Shown here one piece after another: positions 10,992-21,672 of a DNA stretch of 64,000 nucleotides. The DNA is from Aedes albopictus (taxonomy: Eukaryota; Arthropoda; Insecta; Diptera; Culicidae). Made by a program: the position numbers and the translations under genes. The notes under the pieces are model-generated. The model made no database searches. It had not been told where the DNA came from and saw only the letters and a list, made by a program, of their open reading frames with translations. Position 1 is the stretch's first letter. Every line of letters starts with the position of its first letter. The stretch covers positions 65,340,580 to 65,404,579 of the forward strand of contig NC_085138.1 of the NCBI RefSeq assembly GCF_035046485.1, written 5' to 3'.

Positions 10992-12990
10992 TAACACGTT
11001 CAACTTTTGAGAAAAAAATGGGGTTTAATTCGCAAAATTTTATATTTTCATAAAAATAAAATACTGTGTTGTTATTATCATTTTTTTTATCAAAAACCAT
11101 AACTAATATTTATATTCAAACGATTTTGATTCACTGATTCGGAACCTGACCTAAGATTTTGTGTAACACGTACAGTTTTTGGACTGAGTTCACGCATTAG
11201 CGCGGTACGTATCCCCGGCGTGAAAAAAACCTGACTGTGTAAATACATAAGAACAATTCGCTGAATTCTTATCATACCGTTAATATCTGTAGCACGTACA
11301 GATTTTGAGAAAAATAGAATTATATTTACAACATCACATATGGTCATTGAAAATAAAATATTGTCTTTATTTTTTAAAATCTACTGCTCATAGAAACAAA
11401 AATTCATATAAAATATTATTTGATAAGCTGATTTAGGTTTATTGCTCAGAAACTCTGTAAAACGTACAGTTTTTGTAAAAAAAAACAGGTGAAACACATA
11501 TTTTACATGAAAAAATGAATTTATGAAAAAACATTTTTTTTTCATGAGAATGTGAAATTTTGTTGATAAAATCCAACTTGAAAAAAAATAAGGTAAGAAT
11601 AAGGAATAAGTGGATACATTCAATATAATCTATTACGATCTAGTAAAAAACTGTCCATTAATAGCGTAGGGGTTTATGGAGGGAGGAGAGTTTGAGAAAT
11701 CTTTCACGCCATACAAATAAAAAGTGGGTTCTCATCTAAAAAACTGAACGTGGTACAGAAATTCTGAGGTAAGATTTCGAATAAGCAGATTGAAATTTAT
11801 TACATACAAATATGTGTTTCGGTGAGAGGACCATAAATTAAAACAACAGCAATATTTTTTCTATGAAAATACTGAATTTTGTGAATAAAACCCTATTTTT
11901 CTCAAAAATTTTAAATGTTACAGAAATTCTTCGGTCAGTTTCCGAATCAGTGGACAAAAATCTATTAAGTATAAGTATTGGTTAAGATGAGTAGATAAAA
12001 AATATAGAGACCATATTTTATTTTCTTTAAAAATATGAAATTTTGTAAATAAAACCCCATTGTTCTCAACACGTACAGGTGTAGGTCAGATTCTGAATCA
12101 GTGGATCAAAATCTTTTGAATATAGATATTAGTTATGATGAGCAGATAAAAAATTTAAAATTAAACAAGCATTATTTTATTTCACAAACGTGTTACAGAA
12201 GTTCTAAGGTTAGTTTCCGAATCGGTGGATGACAATCTATTAAATACAAATATTGATTAAGATGAGCAGATAAAAAAATTAAAATTATAAAGACAATAGT
12301 TTAATTCCTACGAAAATATTAATTTCATGAATAAAACTGCATTTTTTTTTCAAAAATATCACGTGTTACTGAATTTTTTGTTCAGATTCTGAATCAGAGG
12401 AATAAAATATATAGAAAATAAATATTGGTTACGATCAGCAGATAAAATGAAATAAAATTAAAACAGACAATATTTTATTTTCCATGGAAAATATGAAATA
12501 TGATGAATAAAACCATATTTTCCCAAAAATTTTACGTGTTACTGAGATTCTTAGGTCAGATTCCGAGCCAGTATATGAAAATCTAATAAATATTAATATT
12601 GCTAAAGATGAGCAGATAAAAAAAATAAAATTATAAAGACAATAGTTCATTGAAAATAGAAAATATTAAATTTTGTGAATAAAACCGTATTTTCTCAAAA
12701 AATTTACGTGTTACTGAAATTCTTAGGTCAGATTAAGAATCAGTGGATCAAAATCTATTGAATATAAATATTAGTTATAATGAGCAGCTGAAAAATTTAA
12801 AATTAAAATACCAATATTTTATTTTCTATGATATATTAAATTTTGTGAATAAAATCCTATTTTTCTCAAAAACTGTACGTGTTACAGGAATTCTGAAGTC
12901 AGATTCGAAATCAGCGGGCCAAATTCCATTAGAAATGGAACAAATGGTCAAAGTGCGTGAAAAAAGTTTCAATTTTGTCGACTAGTGTTA

Positions 12991-13275
12991 TCACTTAGAA
13001 AAATTAAGTCAAACAATTTGTAATAATGGTTAATTACTTGGTGTTGTTTGGCGGGAGCGCGATTTATGCCTCACAAACAACGGCGCGCCCCTCCCGAAGG
13101 AATGCGCACAAACACGTCTTCGAACAGACAGGGGGGCCGGCGAAAATCCAAACTTCTTCGTTGACCAAGATAGTCAGATCGCGACGTATGGGGAATTGGG
13201 GGTAAGGTGGTCATTCTGAGGACGAAGGTTATTGAAATTATCTGAAAAAAATAAACAATGAAGTTTGAATTTTGC
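12991..13275. other. No gene recognised
   Basis: Non-repetitive sequence with a GC-rich patch (13050-13200). The minus-strand 71-codon ORF there has no recognisable features. Confidence 0.4.
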
Positions 13276-13640
13276 CAATGGGACACGTTCGGTGTAGTAC
13301 TAGATTTGAAGTAATGAGCTGAATTTTAGTATGGTGAGAAGGTCAATTCTCCGTTTCTGCAATAAAATGGGGCAAAAAGCGTGGGTATTATGATTTCTTG
13401 CCTAATTTGATGCTGTTTGAGCAAAACTTTGGATAACTATGTTGTTTATGTTGCAAGAAATGGAGAAAACAACAACACTGTTGCCCAAAGTTTTGCTCAA
13501 ACAGCATCAAATTAGGCAAGGAATCATAATACCCACGCTTTTTGCACCATTTCATTGCAGAAACGGAGAATTGACCTTCTCACCATACTAAAATTCAGCT
13601 CATTACTACAAATCTAGTACTTCACCGATCTGTCCTATTG
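13276..13640. mobile_element. 365-bp palindromic MITE
   Basis: Almost the whole element is a hairpin. Outer ends CAATGGGACA / TGTCCTATTG continue into ~150-bp arms sharing GTACTAGATTTG and AGGTCAATTCTCCG around a short centre near 13450. No target duplication was resolved. Confidence 0.87.
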
Positions 13641-14390
13641 AGCTATTTACCCATGTTTTCACATTTCCATAACTTTTTATAGAATCAGGTGAAATTACAA
13701 ACAAGTAATTCAATCAAACTACTTTAAATTATCGCTAATATAACATTTCGAAGATTGTTTGATCCCGAGCGTCCATATGGCTCCATCTTCCTCAAACGTC
13801 TGGTCCTGATGATCGCCCGAACATAGCACAGAAGCGCGAGGAAAGAGTTTATGTTTAATGCATTTTCACTTGCAATCGGCGGATCAGGCGGTAGGCAATG
13901 AAAAAGTACATATCTACTCAATGCACCAAGCAAGAGCTCCCCATCGGAGGCCGGTTGATCGGTTAATTAAGGCGCACATGAGTTATGGGCTATTTAGCAT
14001 TGAGTTTTTTGCGTTCGGACACTAGGTACCTACCTACTGTATAAGGGGGTTGCTGGATTGTCTGGCTAGTTGGATGAGACGTTCGTCGCTTGTACTTTCT
14101 TTTTCGGTCGACGCCGCCGTTGAAATCTTTTGTTTTCATCGGTGAGATTAAGCCGGAGCATGAAATTATGTGGAATTAATCGTAATGAAAAATCAATAGA
14201 GATGGGATCATCGCGGTTAGTGGCAGTTCAACTCCATATTATTGGTGTATAAATTTTTATGAAAAATGCATGTTTTTATAATTGTTCATAAACGAAGGCT
14301 TTCGGGTTTTATCGAACTCGAACAGAATACATAGAATTAAAAATGATACAATGTAATTAAATAAAGAAAATAAGGTAGAACATGACAACA
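13641..14390. other. No gene recognised
   Basis: Low-repeat sequence without a convincing ORF, RNA gene or TIR pair. Confidence 0.4.
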
Positions 14391-14417
14391 ATTCCTTCAG
14401 GAATTCCTCCTGGAATT

Positions 14418-14820
14418 CAAGGTTGCGACCATTCATTTGCAAAGATTTACATTCATTTGCTATTATCTCAGTTTAGAAGCATGCTATCGAAAAACAATGT
14501 ATGGATGAATTTAACCTTGTAGTTTTATCTGAAAGTTTGCCGAACAACGTTGGGGTCGCAAACGTATACCAAAGTCGTGAGCGAGCTGTGAAGGCAACTC
14601 TCCACGCGGTGAATATAAATTTCATTCACGCTGTGGAAAGTTGCCTTCACTGCTCGCTCACGACTTTGGAATGCGTGTGCGACCCCAATGTTATGCGGCA
14701 AACTTTCAGATAAAACAACAAGGTTAAATTCATCCATACATTGTTTTTCAATAGCATGCTTCTGAACTGAGATAATAGCAAATGAATGTAAATTTTTGCA
14801 AATGAATGGTTGCAACCTTG
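14418..14820. mobile_element. 403-bp snapback MITE, hAT-like
   Basis: Ends CAAGGTTGC / GCAACCTTG, with arms nearly as long as half the element. CTGGAATT is duplicated at 14410-14417 and 14821-14828, the 8-bp length typical of hAT elements; the host array is GGAATT-rich, so a chance match is possible. As a near-palindrome it gives the same peptide on both strands (MDEFNLVVLSESLP at 14501 on plus, and inside the minus-strand frame ending at 14525). That is a symmetry effect, not a gene. Confidence 0.86.
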
Positions 14821-15737
14821 CTGGAATTCTTTCAGGAACCCCTTCAGGGATATTCCTTCAGGAACTGATACAAAGATTCCTCCAAGAGTTCCCCTGAGTA
14901 ATCTTTTAAGGATTCAAGAATTTCAACGATTTCTTCAATACTTTCTCCTGGAATGTCTTCTGAAACTCCTTCTGGAATTCCCTCAGAAATTGATCGCTGG
15001 ATTTCTTCCTGGGATTCCTCCAGGAATTTCTTCAGAAATTGTTCCAGGATTCCTCTGTGAATTTCTTCAGGAATTTGTATAAAAAAATCCTACAGGAATT
15101 CGTCCAGGAATTCCTCAAAAAACTCCGCTAGAAGTTCCTCTAGGAATTTCTCCAGAGATTCCTCCATGTATTCTTCTGGAGATAGAGCAAGGGATTCTAC
15201 TAGAGATTCAGCCATGGATCCCTCCAGGAGTTCCTCCAGGGATTCAACCTGAAAGTTCTCTAGTGATTCTTCAAGCACATCCTCTGGAAATTCTTCCAGG
15301 GATTTCTCTCCAGGAATTCTAACAGGCATATCTCCAGGAGTTCCTCCAGGTGTTTCTCCAGCCGTTTCTTCAGGAGTTCTTCAAGGGAATCCTCTAGGGA
15401 TTGCTCTAAGAATTCCTCCAGGAACTATTTTAGGAATATCTCTAAACATTCCTCCAGGACTTATTCCAGGGAATTCTATAGGAATTCCTCCAGGAATTCA
15501 TCCAGGCATTTCTACAGGATTTAAATCAGGGACTCCTCCAAGAAGATTTTTATTACCCCAGGAATTCCTGCAGAAATTCTTCTTGGAATTGATCCTGGAA
15601 TTCCTCCAGGGATTCCTGCAGGAATTCCTTCAGGAATTACTACGGCAATTTCTCTAGGAATTCCTCCTTCCTTAGTGTATACAGGCATTACTCCAAGGAT
15701 TCCTCCAGGGGTTCCTGCATGAATTCCTCCTGAGATT

Positions 15738-15921
15738 TTTTTTTTTTTTTTTATCTGTATTAACGAGATTTTTAGCCCTAGGCTAGTTCATCTCGGGACC
15801 CACGCTTTACTTCCCTTCCGAAGGAAGAACTCACAATTTGCGAGTTTGTCGGGAGTGGGATTCGATCCCAGGTCCTCGGCGTGATAGTCAAGTGTTCTAA
15901 CCATCACACCAGGTCCGCTCC
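15738..15921 (-). mobile_element. tRNA-headed SINE with poly(A) tail
   Basis: On the minus strand the copy starts GAGCGGACCTGGTGTGATGG (tRNA-like head, A box), has a B box (GGATCGAATCC) and ends in ACAGAT plus poly(A). The direct repeat TCCTCCTGAGATT flanks it at 15725-15737 and 15922-15934. Same family as 56204-56386 and the fragment at 40087. An RNA polymerase III-transcribed retroposon that needs a LINE for mobility. Confidence 0.93.
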
Positions 15922-18025
15922 TCCTCCTGAGATTCTTCTAGGCATTCCTTCAAGAATTTCTTCAGAAATCCTCCAGAAAGCTCTCCAGGGATTTCGGAAA
16001 ACTCTTCAGAAATTCCCCCAGGAATTTCTCCCGGATGTTATCCAGGTATTATTTCAGGTATTCCTTTAGGCATTTCTCCAGGATTTCATTCAGGTATTTC
16101 CCCAGAGACTCCTCCAGGAATTCCACCAAGAATATCTCCAAGAATCACCCCAAAAATTTCTCAAGGAATTGATCCAGGAACTCCTCCAAGGATGTCTTCG
16201 GAAATTCCAACAGAAATTTCTCCCGGAATTTCCCCAGGAAATCCTCCATGGATTCCATTCAGAAATTCTTTGAAGAATTTCTTTAGTGATTCTTCCAGGA
16301 ATTTTTCCAGAGATTCCTCCGGGAATTCTCAGGATTCCTTCAGGAGTTCCTCTAGGGGAACCTCTAGGGATTGCTACATTTTCATGGAACCTCCATGAAC
16401 TGGGATTCCTCCAGGAACTATTTTAAGAATACCTCTAGGCATTCCTCCAGGACCTATTCCAGGGATTTCTATAGGGATTCCTCCAGGGATGCATCCAGGC
16501 ATTCCTCCAGGATTTAAATCAGGGACTCCTCCAAAAATATTGTTAGGAAATCCACAACGAATTACCCCAGGAATCCCTGCAGAAATTCCTCGTGGAATTG
16601 ATCCAGGAATTCCTCCAGAAATTGATCCAGGGATTCCTGCAGGAAATCCTTCAGGAATTACTACGGGATTTTCTCTAGGAATTCCTCTTTCCTTAGTGTG
16701 TCTCTTAAATAAATACAAATCAATCAATCAATCCTTCCTTAGTGTATACAGGTATTATTCCAAGGATTCCTCCAGGGGTTCCTGCATGAATTCTTCATGA
16801 GATTCCTCTAAGCATTCCTTCAAAAATTTCTTCAGTAATCCTCCAGAAAACTCTCCAGGGATTCGAAAAAACTCTTCAGAAATTCCCCCAGGAATTTCTC
16901 CCGGAAATTATCCAGATATTATTCCAGGTATTCCTCCAGGAATTGATCCAGGGATTCCTGCAGGAATTCTTTCAGGAATTACTACGGCAATTTCCCTAGG
17001 AATTCCTCCTTCCTTAGTGTACACAGGCATTATTCCAAGAATTCCTCCAGGGATTCCTTAATGAATTCTTCCTGAGATTCCTCTAGGCATTCCTTAAAAA
17101 ATTTCTTCAGAAATCCTCCAGAAAACTCTCCAGGAATTCCAGAAAACTCTTCAGAAATTCCCCCAGGATTTTCTCCCGAAAATTATTCAGATATTATTCC
17201 AGGTATTCCTCTAGGCATTCCTCCAGGATTTTATCCAGGTATTTCCCCAGGGTCTCCTCCAGGAATTCCACCAAGAATATCTCCAAGAATCATTCCAAGA
17301 ATTTCTCAAGGAATTGATCCAGGAACTCCTCCAAGAATTCCTTCGGGAATTCCAACAGAAATTTCTCCCAGAATTTCCCCAGAAAATCCTACACGGATTC
17401 CATTCCGAAATTCCTTCAAGAATTTCTTTAGTAATTCCTGCAGGATTTTTTCCAGAGATTCCTCCGGAAATTCTTCCAGGGTTTCTTCCAATAATTTATC
17501 CAGGAATTTCTTTTCCAGAGATTTCTCCGAAGATTTCTCCAGAGCTTCCTCCATTTAACGAATTCCTCCAGAAATTCCTGCAGGATTTCGTCCGATGGTT
17601 CCTCCCGTAATTCATCCAGATATTTCTTCAAGAATTCCTCCTGAAGTTGCTCTGGGAATCCCTCCAGGATTTTCTCTAGGAATATCTTCATAAATTTCTT
17701 CTGGAACCCTCTTAGAACTCCTCTAGATGTTTATTCCGAATTTCATTCAGAGATTCCTCCAGGAATTCTTCCAGGGAAAATACGTTGGAAATACCCCAAC
17801 AATTCCTCTAGGGATTTCTCCAGGAACTCCTCCTGGAATTTCGCCAGGAGTTTGTGCAGAAGTTCATCCAGGCATTTCTCCTGATGTTCCTCCAGAAATT
17901 CCTCCAGGGATTATTCCAATAATTCCCCAGGGATTCTTCCAAGAATTTCTCCAGAAGTTTCTCTAAGGATTCCTCCCGGAATTTCTCAAGAGGTTTCTTC
18001 AGAAATTTCTCCCAGAATTACTCTA

Positions 18026-18780
18026 GGTTATAGGTTCCCAATCTTTTAGGTCGCGCGACCCCCTTTTGCCAGCAGCCAGATGGAATGGCATTTGTACACA
18101 CAATCAAACGATCCGGGCGCCCAATGAATAGAAGCTAAACATTTAATGTCATTAGACCGTATATCCCCCCTCCCTCCGACAGCAGCGCCCTCTAGACCGA
18201 TTCTGCTCCGGTGGAGATTGGATTGTGGTGGAGGTCGGTTGGCACCATCATCGCGAAGGAGAAAGTTGTTTTCATCCAAGCTGCGCCTGCGTCTGCGTTT
18301 CGGTCTAGGTGAGGAGGGTGTGTGTGTATCTCTCTCTTCCAAGGGGAATCCAAACATGGTCAAAGAAAGCAGTCCCCCTATTCCCCCCATTTGATGGTGG
18401 GTCTCTAACGTCTACCCGGTCCGACTGAACCGGGCAAGGCAAGGTGACGAGGACCACGAGTGACGACGACTTTGCGTTTCTACAATATCATCAGAATCAT
18501 TAGACTGAGTGATGATGATGTTTATTGCTGTTGATATGTTTGGTTTTAACCAGTTTTCCGTGCTCATCAAGTGGTGTCATCAAGATTTAGCTTCTGTGAG
18601 CACACTGAGTCTATTTAGAATACATGAGAAATTATGTGATTAATATACAAGACATTGCATTGGATTGTAAAACATTTACCCGAAAACCGATTCCCCGAAA
18701 AAAAAATGAAAAGTTCGGAAATGCAATGTTTTAAAATGTAAGTAGTTTCTCAAAATTTTCTCTGAATCAACAATAAGGCT
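18026..18780. other. No gene recognised
   Basis: Starts with a phrase like a decayed repeat (GGTTCCCAATCTTTTAGGTC), then GC-richer unique sequence at 18150-18480. ORFs of 82 and 114 codons overlap on opposite strands and show no domain features. Confidence 0.45.
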
Positions 18781-19290
18781 TCAAGGACATTTTCGGGGGG
18801 TTTCGAAGGCACTTCAGGAAGCTTCAGATGTTTTTTGTGTGTTTCAGAGGCGTTACACAGGCGTTACGTAGGCGTATACGAGGGATTATGACAGGTGCGT
18901 TACATGGGTCCAATGAGGTTTTAGGGGGATTTCAAAAGCATTTTAGGAAGCTTCAGAGGATTTTTGACGGGTTTCAGAGGCGTTACGTAGGCGTTTTCGA
19001 GGGTTTCAGAGGTTCTTAGGTGTGTTACATGGGGTCTGAAGGAGTGTTAGGGGGATTTCGAAGGCATTTCAGGAAGCTTCCGAGGATTTTTATCAGATTT
19101 CAGAGGCGTTACTCAGGCGTTACGTAGGCGTTTTCTGGTTTCTGAGGGTCTCAGGTGCGTAAGTTACATGGGGGCTTCAGGGGCGTTTTCGGGGGGTTTC
19201 GAAGGTATTTCAGGAAGCTTCAGAGGATTTTGACGGGTTTCAGAGGCGTTACGCAGGTGTTTTCGGGGGTTTCGGATGATTTCAGGTGCG
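18781..19290 (+). repeat. ~130-bp repeat array (TTTCAGAGGCGTTAC family)
   Basis: Four diverged units, anchored by CATTTCAGGAAGCTTC-like phrases near 18810, 18938, 19063 and 19203 (spacing 125-140 bp). The order of phrases (GGTGYGTTACATGGGG, TTTCAGAGGCGTTAC) matches the 137-bp array at 50.35-51.06 kb in reverse complement. Confidence 0.82.
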
Positions 19291-19730
19291 CCCTTCATCA
19301 TCGCTCCCCACTGAGCAAGCCCTAAATTCCCCTTAACTCCACTCGCTACTTATTTCCGGTAAACCAACCTTATCTCTGATCTAAAACACTCCAACTGCTC
19401 TGAATACAATCAGATTCCATTTATAGGTAACGTTACCCGAATGGAGGTAACGTTACCGTAATGGATTCTACCTAAATGCAGGTTTGGGTGTATCATACTT
19501 TTATAATGAATCCATGTCCAATTGTTTGGCATAATGCAAACTGTTAGCATGACTGCCCGGTTTTTTTTTCACTTAACCTAATCGTGCATTTCAAGGGGTT
19601 TCAGGGACGTACCTTAGATGTTCTAGGGGTATTTCAGAGGGCTTCAGGTGCGTTTTAGGCGTTTTCAAGGGGCTTCAAGGGCATTCCTGGGATGTTCCAG
19701 AGGGTTTCAGAGGGCTAAGGACAGACCTAT
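19291..19730. repeat. Spacer plus partial copy of the ~130-bp repeat
   Basis: Unique sequence, then from about 19500 a block (GTTAGCATGACTGC ... AACCTAATCGTGCATTTC) followed by a short repeat run. The same junction occurs at 30700-30760, so the repeat has a defined left boundary and is not merely simple sequence. Confidence 0.6.
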
Positions 19731-20277
19731 TAGAGTCCCAAAATGACCGCCACCAGAGATGGCATTTCACCGTAGCGATTCAGTGCGGCGTCAGTTTATC
19801 GACCACACTGGGGATAGGAACATTTTTCACCACACCAAGAAGCCAGTTTCTCTTGTTTTGGGTGGTGGGTAGACCAAGCGCTAGTGCGTGCTCTTGCTCG
19901 TTCGCCTTGGATCGAGTGTGGCTCACTCTTTCGCGCGCATCGCTCTCCGGCGCTCTCCCGTGTTTTCACCCAGCAGTCACCGAATCATCACACGCTAAGG
20001 TCAGTTTACCTATAAATAGGTAATCGATTTACCCATATTTGGGTTTTGCATTCAAAACCCATAATTTGGGTAAAGTATACCAAGAAAAAACGGTAAAATT
20101 TACTTATAATAGCAGTAAAGCTAATTTACCCAAATATGGGTAACCGAGCTTTACCCATATTTGGCTGAAAAATGAAAGTGTTCGTCAAATCGATGTCAAA
20201 TCAGAATGATCATCTATTCGGCGAGCATTTCGGAGCATAAACTTCACAAAAAATTGGAATTCGTTTAATATTGAAAG

Positions 20278-20346
20278 GTAAGCAAATTAAATAAATAATA
20301 ATGAATTACTGTTCAATTAATTCCTCTAACTGATTTATCATTTCAG
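20278..20346 (+). other. Predicted intron 1 (69 bp)
   Basis: Donor AAAG|GTAAGC and acceptor TTTATCATTTCAG|GTGAC, with a CTAAC branch-like site about 20 bp upstream of the acceptor. 69 bp is a normal short dipteran intron length. The upstream exon would start somewhere after the left subterminal repeats (about 20170-20277). Confidence 0.6.
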
Positions 20347-20644
20347 GTGACAATGATGTAAAAGACTCCGCCGAGGCCGATTCCGGCGCCAGATCTCCTG
20401 ACTAGCGCACACAGTCAAAAGCTCGGGTTCGCTATGCTGGATTTCCGGGGCAGCCTTCCCTGTCCCCCGTGTGTGATCCACGAAGAACGAGAAATCCATC
20501 TGGTCAATTGATTCATTGTGGTTGCCATCCGGTGCTGAGGAGCGTGAAAAGTAAAAGTGTTAATCAAAACCCGAGTGATCAGCTAACTGAATCACTTAAT
20601 CAGAAAGGGTTTGAGTGAAATTCGATTCCAGTTGATTTGCAAAG
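20347..20644 (+). other. Predicted exon 2 (298 bp, apparently untranslated)
   Basis: Lies between two well-formed splice sites and is more GC-rich than its surroundings. No frame is open from end to end: ATGATGTAA occurs at its start, and the frame leading into the downstream ORF is closed by TGA 9 bp before the exon end. One frame is open for about 49 codons (from KTPPRPIPAPDLL to a TGA) but begins just after a stop. It may be a 5' UTR exon or a decayed captured coding exon. Confidence 0.45.
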
Positions 20645-20997
20645 GTAAATAAGGCCGATGCAAATATTTAATTTGTTTTATGTCACCCCCCCCTTCAAAA
20701 ATCTCAAAATATTGAAGGGGCGAAAAAAAAACATGGCGTCTCATGACTCCATTTTCAATAGACAATTTTTTTACAAGCAACTATTTTTCAATAGTTGAAA
20801 AATATTTTTTCAATAGTTGGTAAAAATTCCAATTTTTCAATAGTTTTTTTTCCCTTTGTTCCTTATTTATTTTTGTCCCCCCCCTCGTACCTGATGAGAG
20901 GTCTCGGACATAAAAGAAAAATAATATTTGCATCGGCCTAATACAAAGAAAAAATAATGAATTGCTCGATGGATAAATTCCTTATTTACAATTTCAG
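20645..20997 (+). other. Predicted intron 2 (353 bp, 64 bp without its MITE)
   Basis: Donor CAAAG|GTAAAT and acceptor TTATTTACAATTTCAG|GTCCC. A 286-bp MITE plus its 3-bp duplication accounts for 289 bp, so the ancestral intron was 64 bp, nearly the same size as intron 1. The MITE begins at intron position +9 and leaves the donor intact. Confidence 0.6.
20653..20938. mobile_element. 286-bp MITE, PIF/Harbinger-like
   Basis: TIRs GGCCGATGCAAATATT / AATATTTGCATCGGCC, flanked by TAA at 20650-20652 and 20939-20941. A 3-bp TAA duplication and GG..CC ends fit PIF/Harbinger MITEs. The interior has opposed C-rich runs and TTTTTCAATAGTT repeats. It lies wholly inside intron 2. Confidence 0.9.
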
Positions 20998-21009
20998 GTC
21001 CCAATCATC

Positions 21010-21279
21010 ATGGAAAACGTTGTACGAGGTCGTAATTCGCCTATGGAATTGCCACATCGAAGGTGCCCCTTAATAGTTCTTCCAGTCATCCAAGGATCCG
21101 CTGAGTCAATGGCCCAGGTTTACCTCGATGCAACCTCCTCTTCAAAGCACCACTTGTGTTTTCGACTTCTCCCCCAGATTGAGGATCTCTCACCGGAACC
21201 AACCTCAGACCGCCTGGGAAGCACCCAAGGGAGCACCCAAGGGAGCACCGATGTGCAAACAACTTCCGGGAGTAAATAG
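21010..21279 (+). CDS. Hypothetical 89-residue protein in a TIR element
   Basis: I do not recognise this protein and assign no function. The ORF starts at the first in-frame ATG after the predicted intron 2 acceptor (12 bp into exon 3, after an in-frame stop in exon 2) and ends at TAG, 29 bp before an AATAAA signal. It begins MENVVRGRNSPMELPHRRC, has a central stretch with VYLDATSSSKHHLCFRLLP, and ends in a Ser/Thr/Gly/Gln-rich tail with three GST(Q) repeats (STQGSTQGST). No signal peptide, membrane segment or zinc-binding pattern is evident. The support is its context: matched splice sites, a poly(A) signal and position inside a TIR element. It could be a captured host exon, a non-coding RNA with a chance ORF, or the end of a longer ancestral protein. 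Confidence 0.4.
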   Translation: MENVVRGRNSPMELPHRRCPLIVLPVIQGSAESMAQVYLDATSSSKHHLCFRLLPQIEDLSPEPTSDRLGSTQGSTQGSTDVQTTSGSK

Positions 21280-21307
21280 ATTCTAAGTAAACTAGATGTA
21301 GCTATCA

Positions 21308-21313
21308 AATAAA
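21308..21313 (+). terminator. Poly(A) signal AATAAA
   Basis: AATAAA follows the 89-codon ORF and precedes a T-rich stretch, as expected for the 3' end of the spliced unit. It lies about 110 bp before the right subterminal repeats begin. Confidence 0.55.
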
Positions 21314-21672
21314 GTTTTTTCATGAAATATACATTATTAAAATCAATTAACTTTCATCCTGGGTTCCATCTATTTTTGCGATTAAGTTTTTTGAAAAATA
21401 AAACAAAATTTCATTACGCAAATGTGGGTAAAATTTACCCATATTTTTACCCTGCACAAGTACCCATATTTGGGTACTGCCCGTTTATCCATAAATGGGT
21501 AAAGCCACTTTACCCATAAAATGAGGTTGTGCACTTTTCGGCGATTATGAGTATACTTTACTCACATTTAGGTAAACTGACCTTAGCGTGCACCATATGG
21601 TGTCGCCTGGGCGAGAACTCTCCGGTGTTTCACCGCAGCGCGCACTCTGGCGCAAAAACCTCACTCACGCTA

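Larger units (their letters stand above)
8319..12987. mobile_element. 4.7-kb foldback element with opposed tandem-repeat arms
   Basis: Ends carry the inverted motif CACTRGTCGACA (8319-8330 and 12976-12987) and a matching inner block CACGCACTTTGACC. TTA flanks both ends (8316-8318 and 12988-12990), a 3-bp duplication of the PIF/Harbinger type. The arms are tandem arrays of a ~150-175-bp unit (core GATTTTGATCCACTGATTC). Forward copies lie near 8374, 8541, 8710, 8895, 9031, 9205, 9335, 9611, 11121 and 11421. Reverse copies lie near 11780, 11930, 12078, 12205, 12380, 12553, 12726 and 12897. Orientation switches between about 11490 and 11740. No transposase ORF, so it is non-autonomous. Two later insertions sit in the left arm. 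Confidence 0.88.
14391..18025. repeat. GGAATTCCTCCAG-type degenerate tandem array
   Basis: About 3 kb of short degenerate units (roughly 12-15 bp, consensus near GGAATTCCTCCAGG), carrying an inserted MITE and a SINE. A higher-order period is visible: the block with CCTTCCTTAGTGTAYACAGG appears near 15665, 16731 and 17009, and the block with AATTTCTTCAGWAATCCTCC near 15955, 16825 and 17100. Plus-strand frames read as IPPGIP-like repeats, minus-strand frames as EEFLEE-like repeats. Both are by-products of the short period. Confidence 0.88.
19998..21583 (+). mobile_element. 1.59-kb TIR element carrying a spliced transcription unit
   Basis: Inverted ends AGGTCAGTTTACCTA, with TA at 19996-19997 and 21584-21585. 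Each end holds about four copies of a near-palindromic motif like TTTACCCATATTTGGGT (left near 20035, 20057, 20129, 20152; right near 21424, 21461, 21487, 21508), which look like subterminal binding sites. Between them is a unit with two GT-AG introns, an 89-codon ORF and an AATAAA signal, all on plus. No transposase is present. The arrangement resembles a non-autonomous element that captured gene sequence (Pack-type). That is inference; the source gene is unknown. Confidence 0.75.

Noticed and set aside
13071..13286. 71-codon minus ORF in a GC-rich patch
   Set aside because: Too short and unsupported, partly inside a MITE end.
15090..17554. Minus-strand ORFs reading EEFLEE/ESLEE repeats and plus-strand IPPGIP repeats
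   Set aside because: They follow directly from the short GGAATTCCTCCAG period, shift frame between blocks and have no start or splice context.
18046..18394. Opposed ORFs of 114 and 82 codons in GC-rich sequence
   Set aside because: Mutual shadows in low-stop GC-rich DNA with simple Pro/Ser/Arg-rich content.
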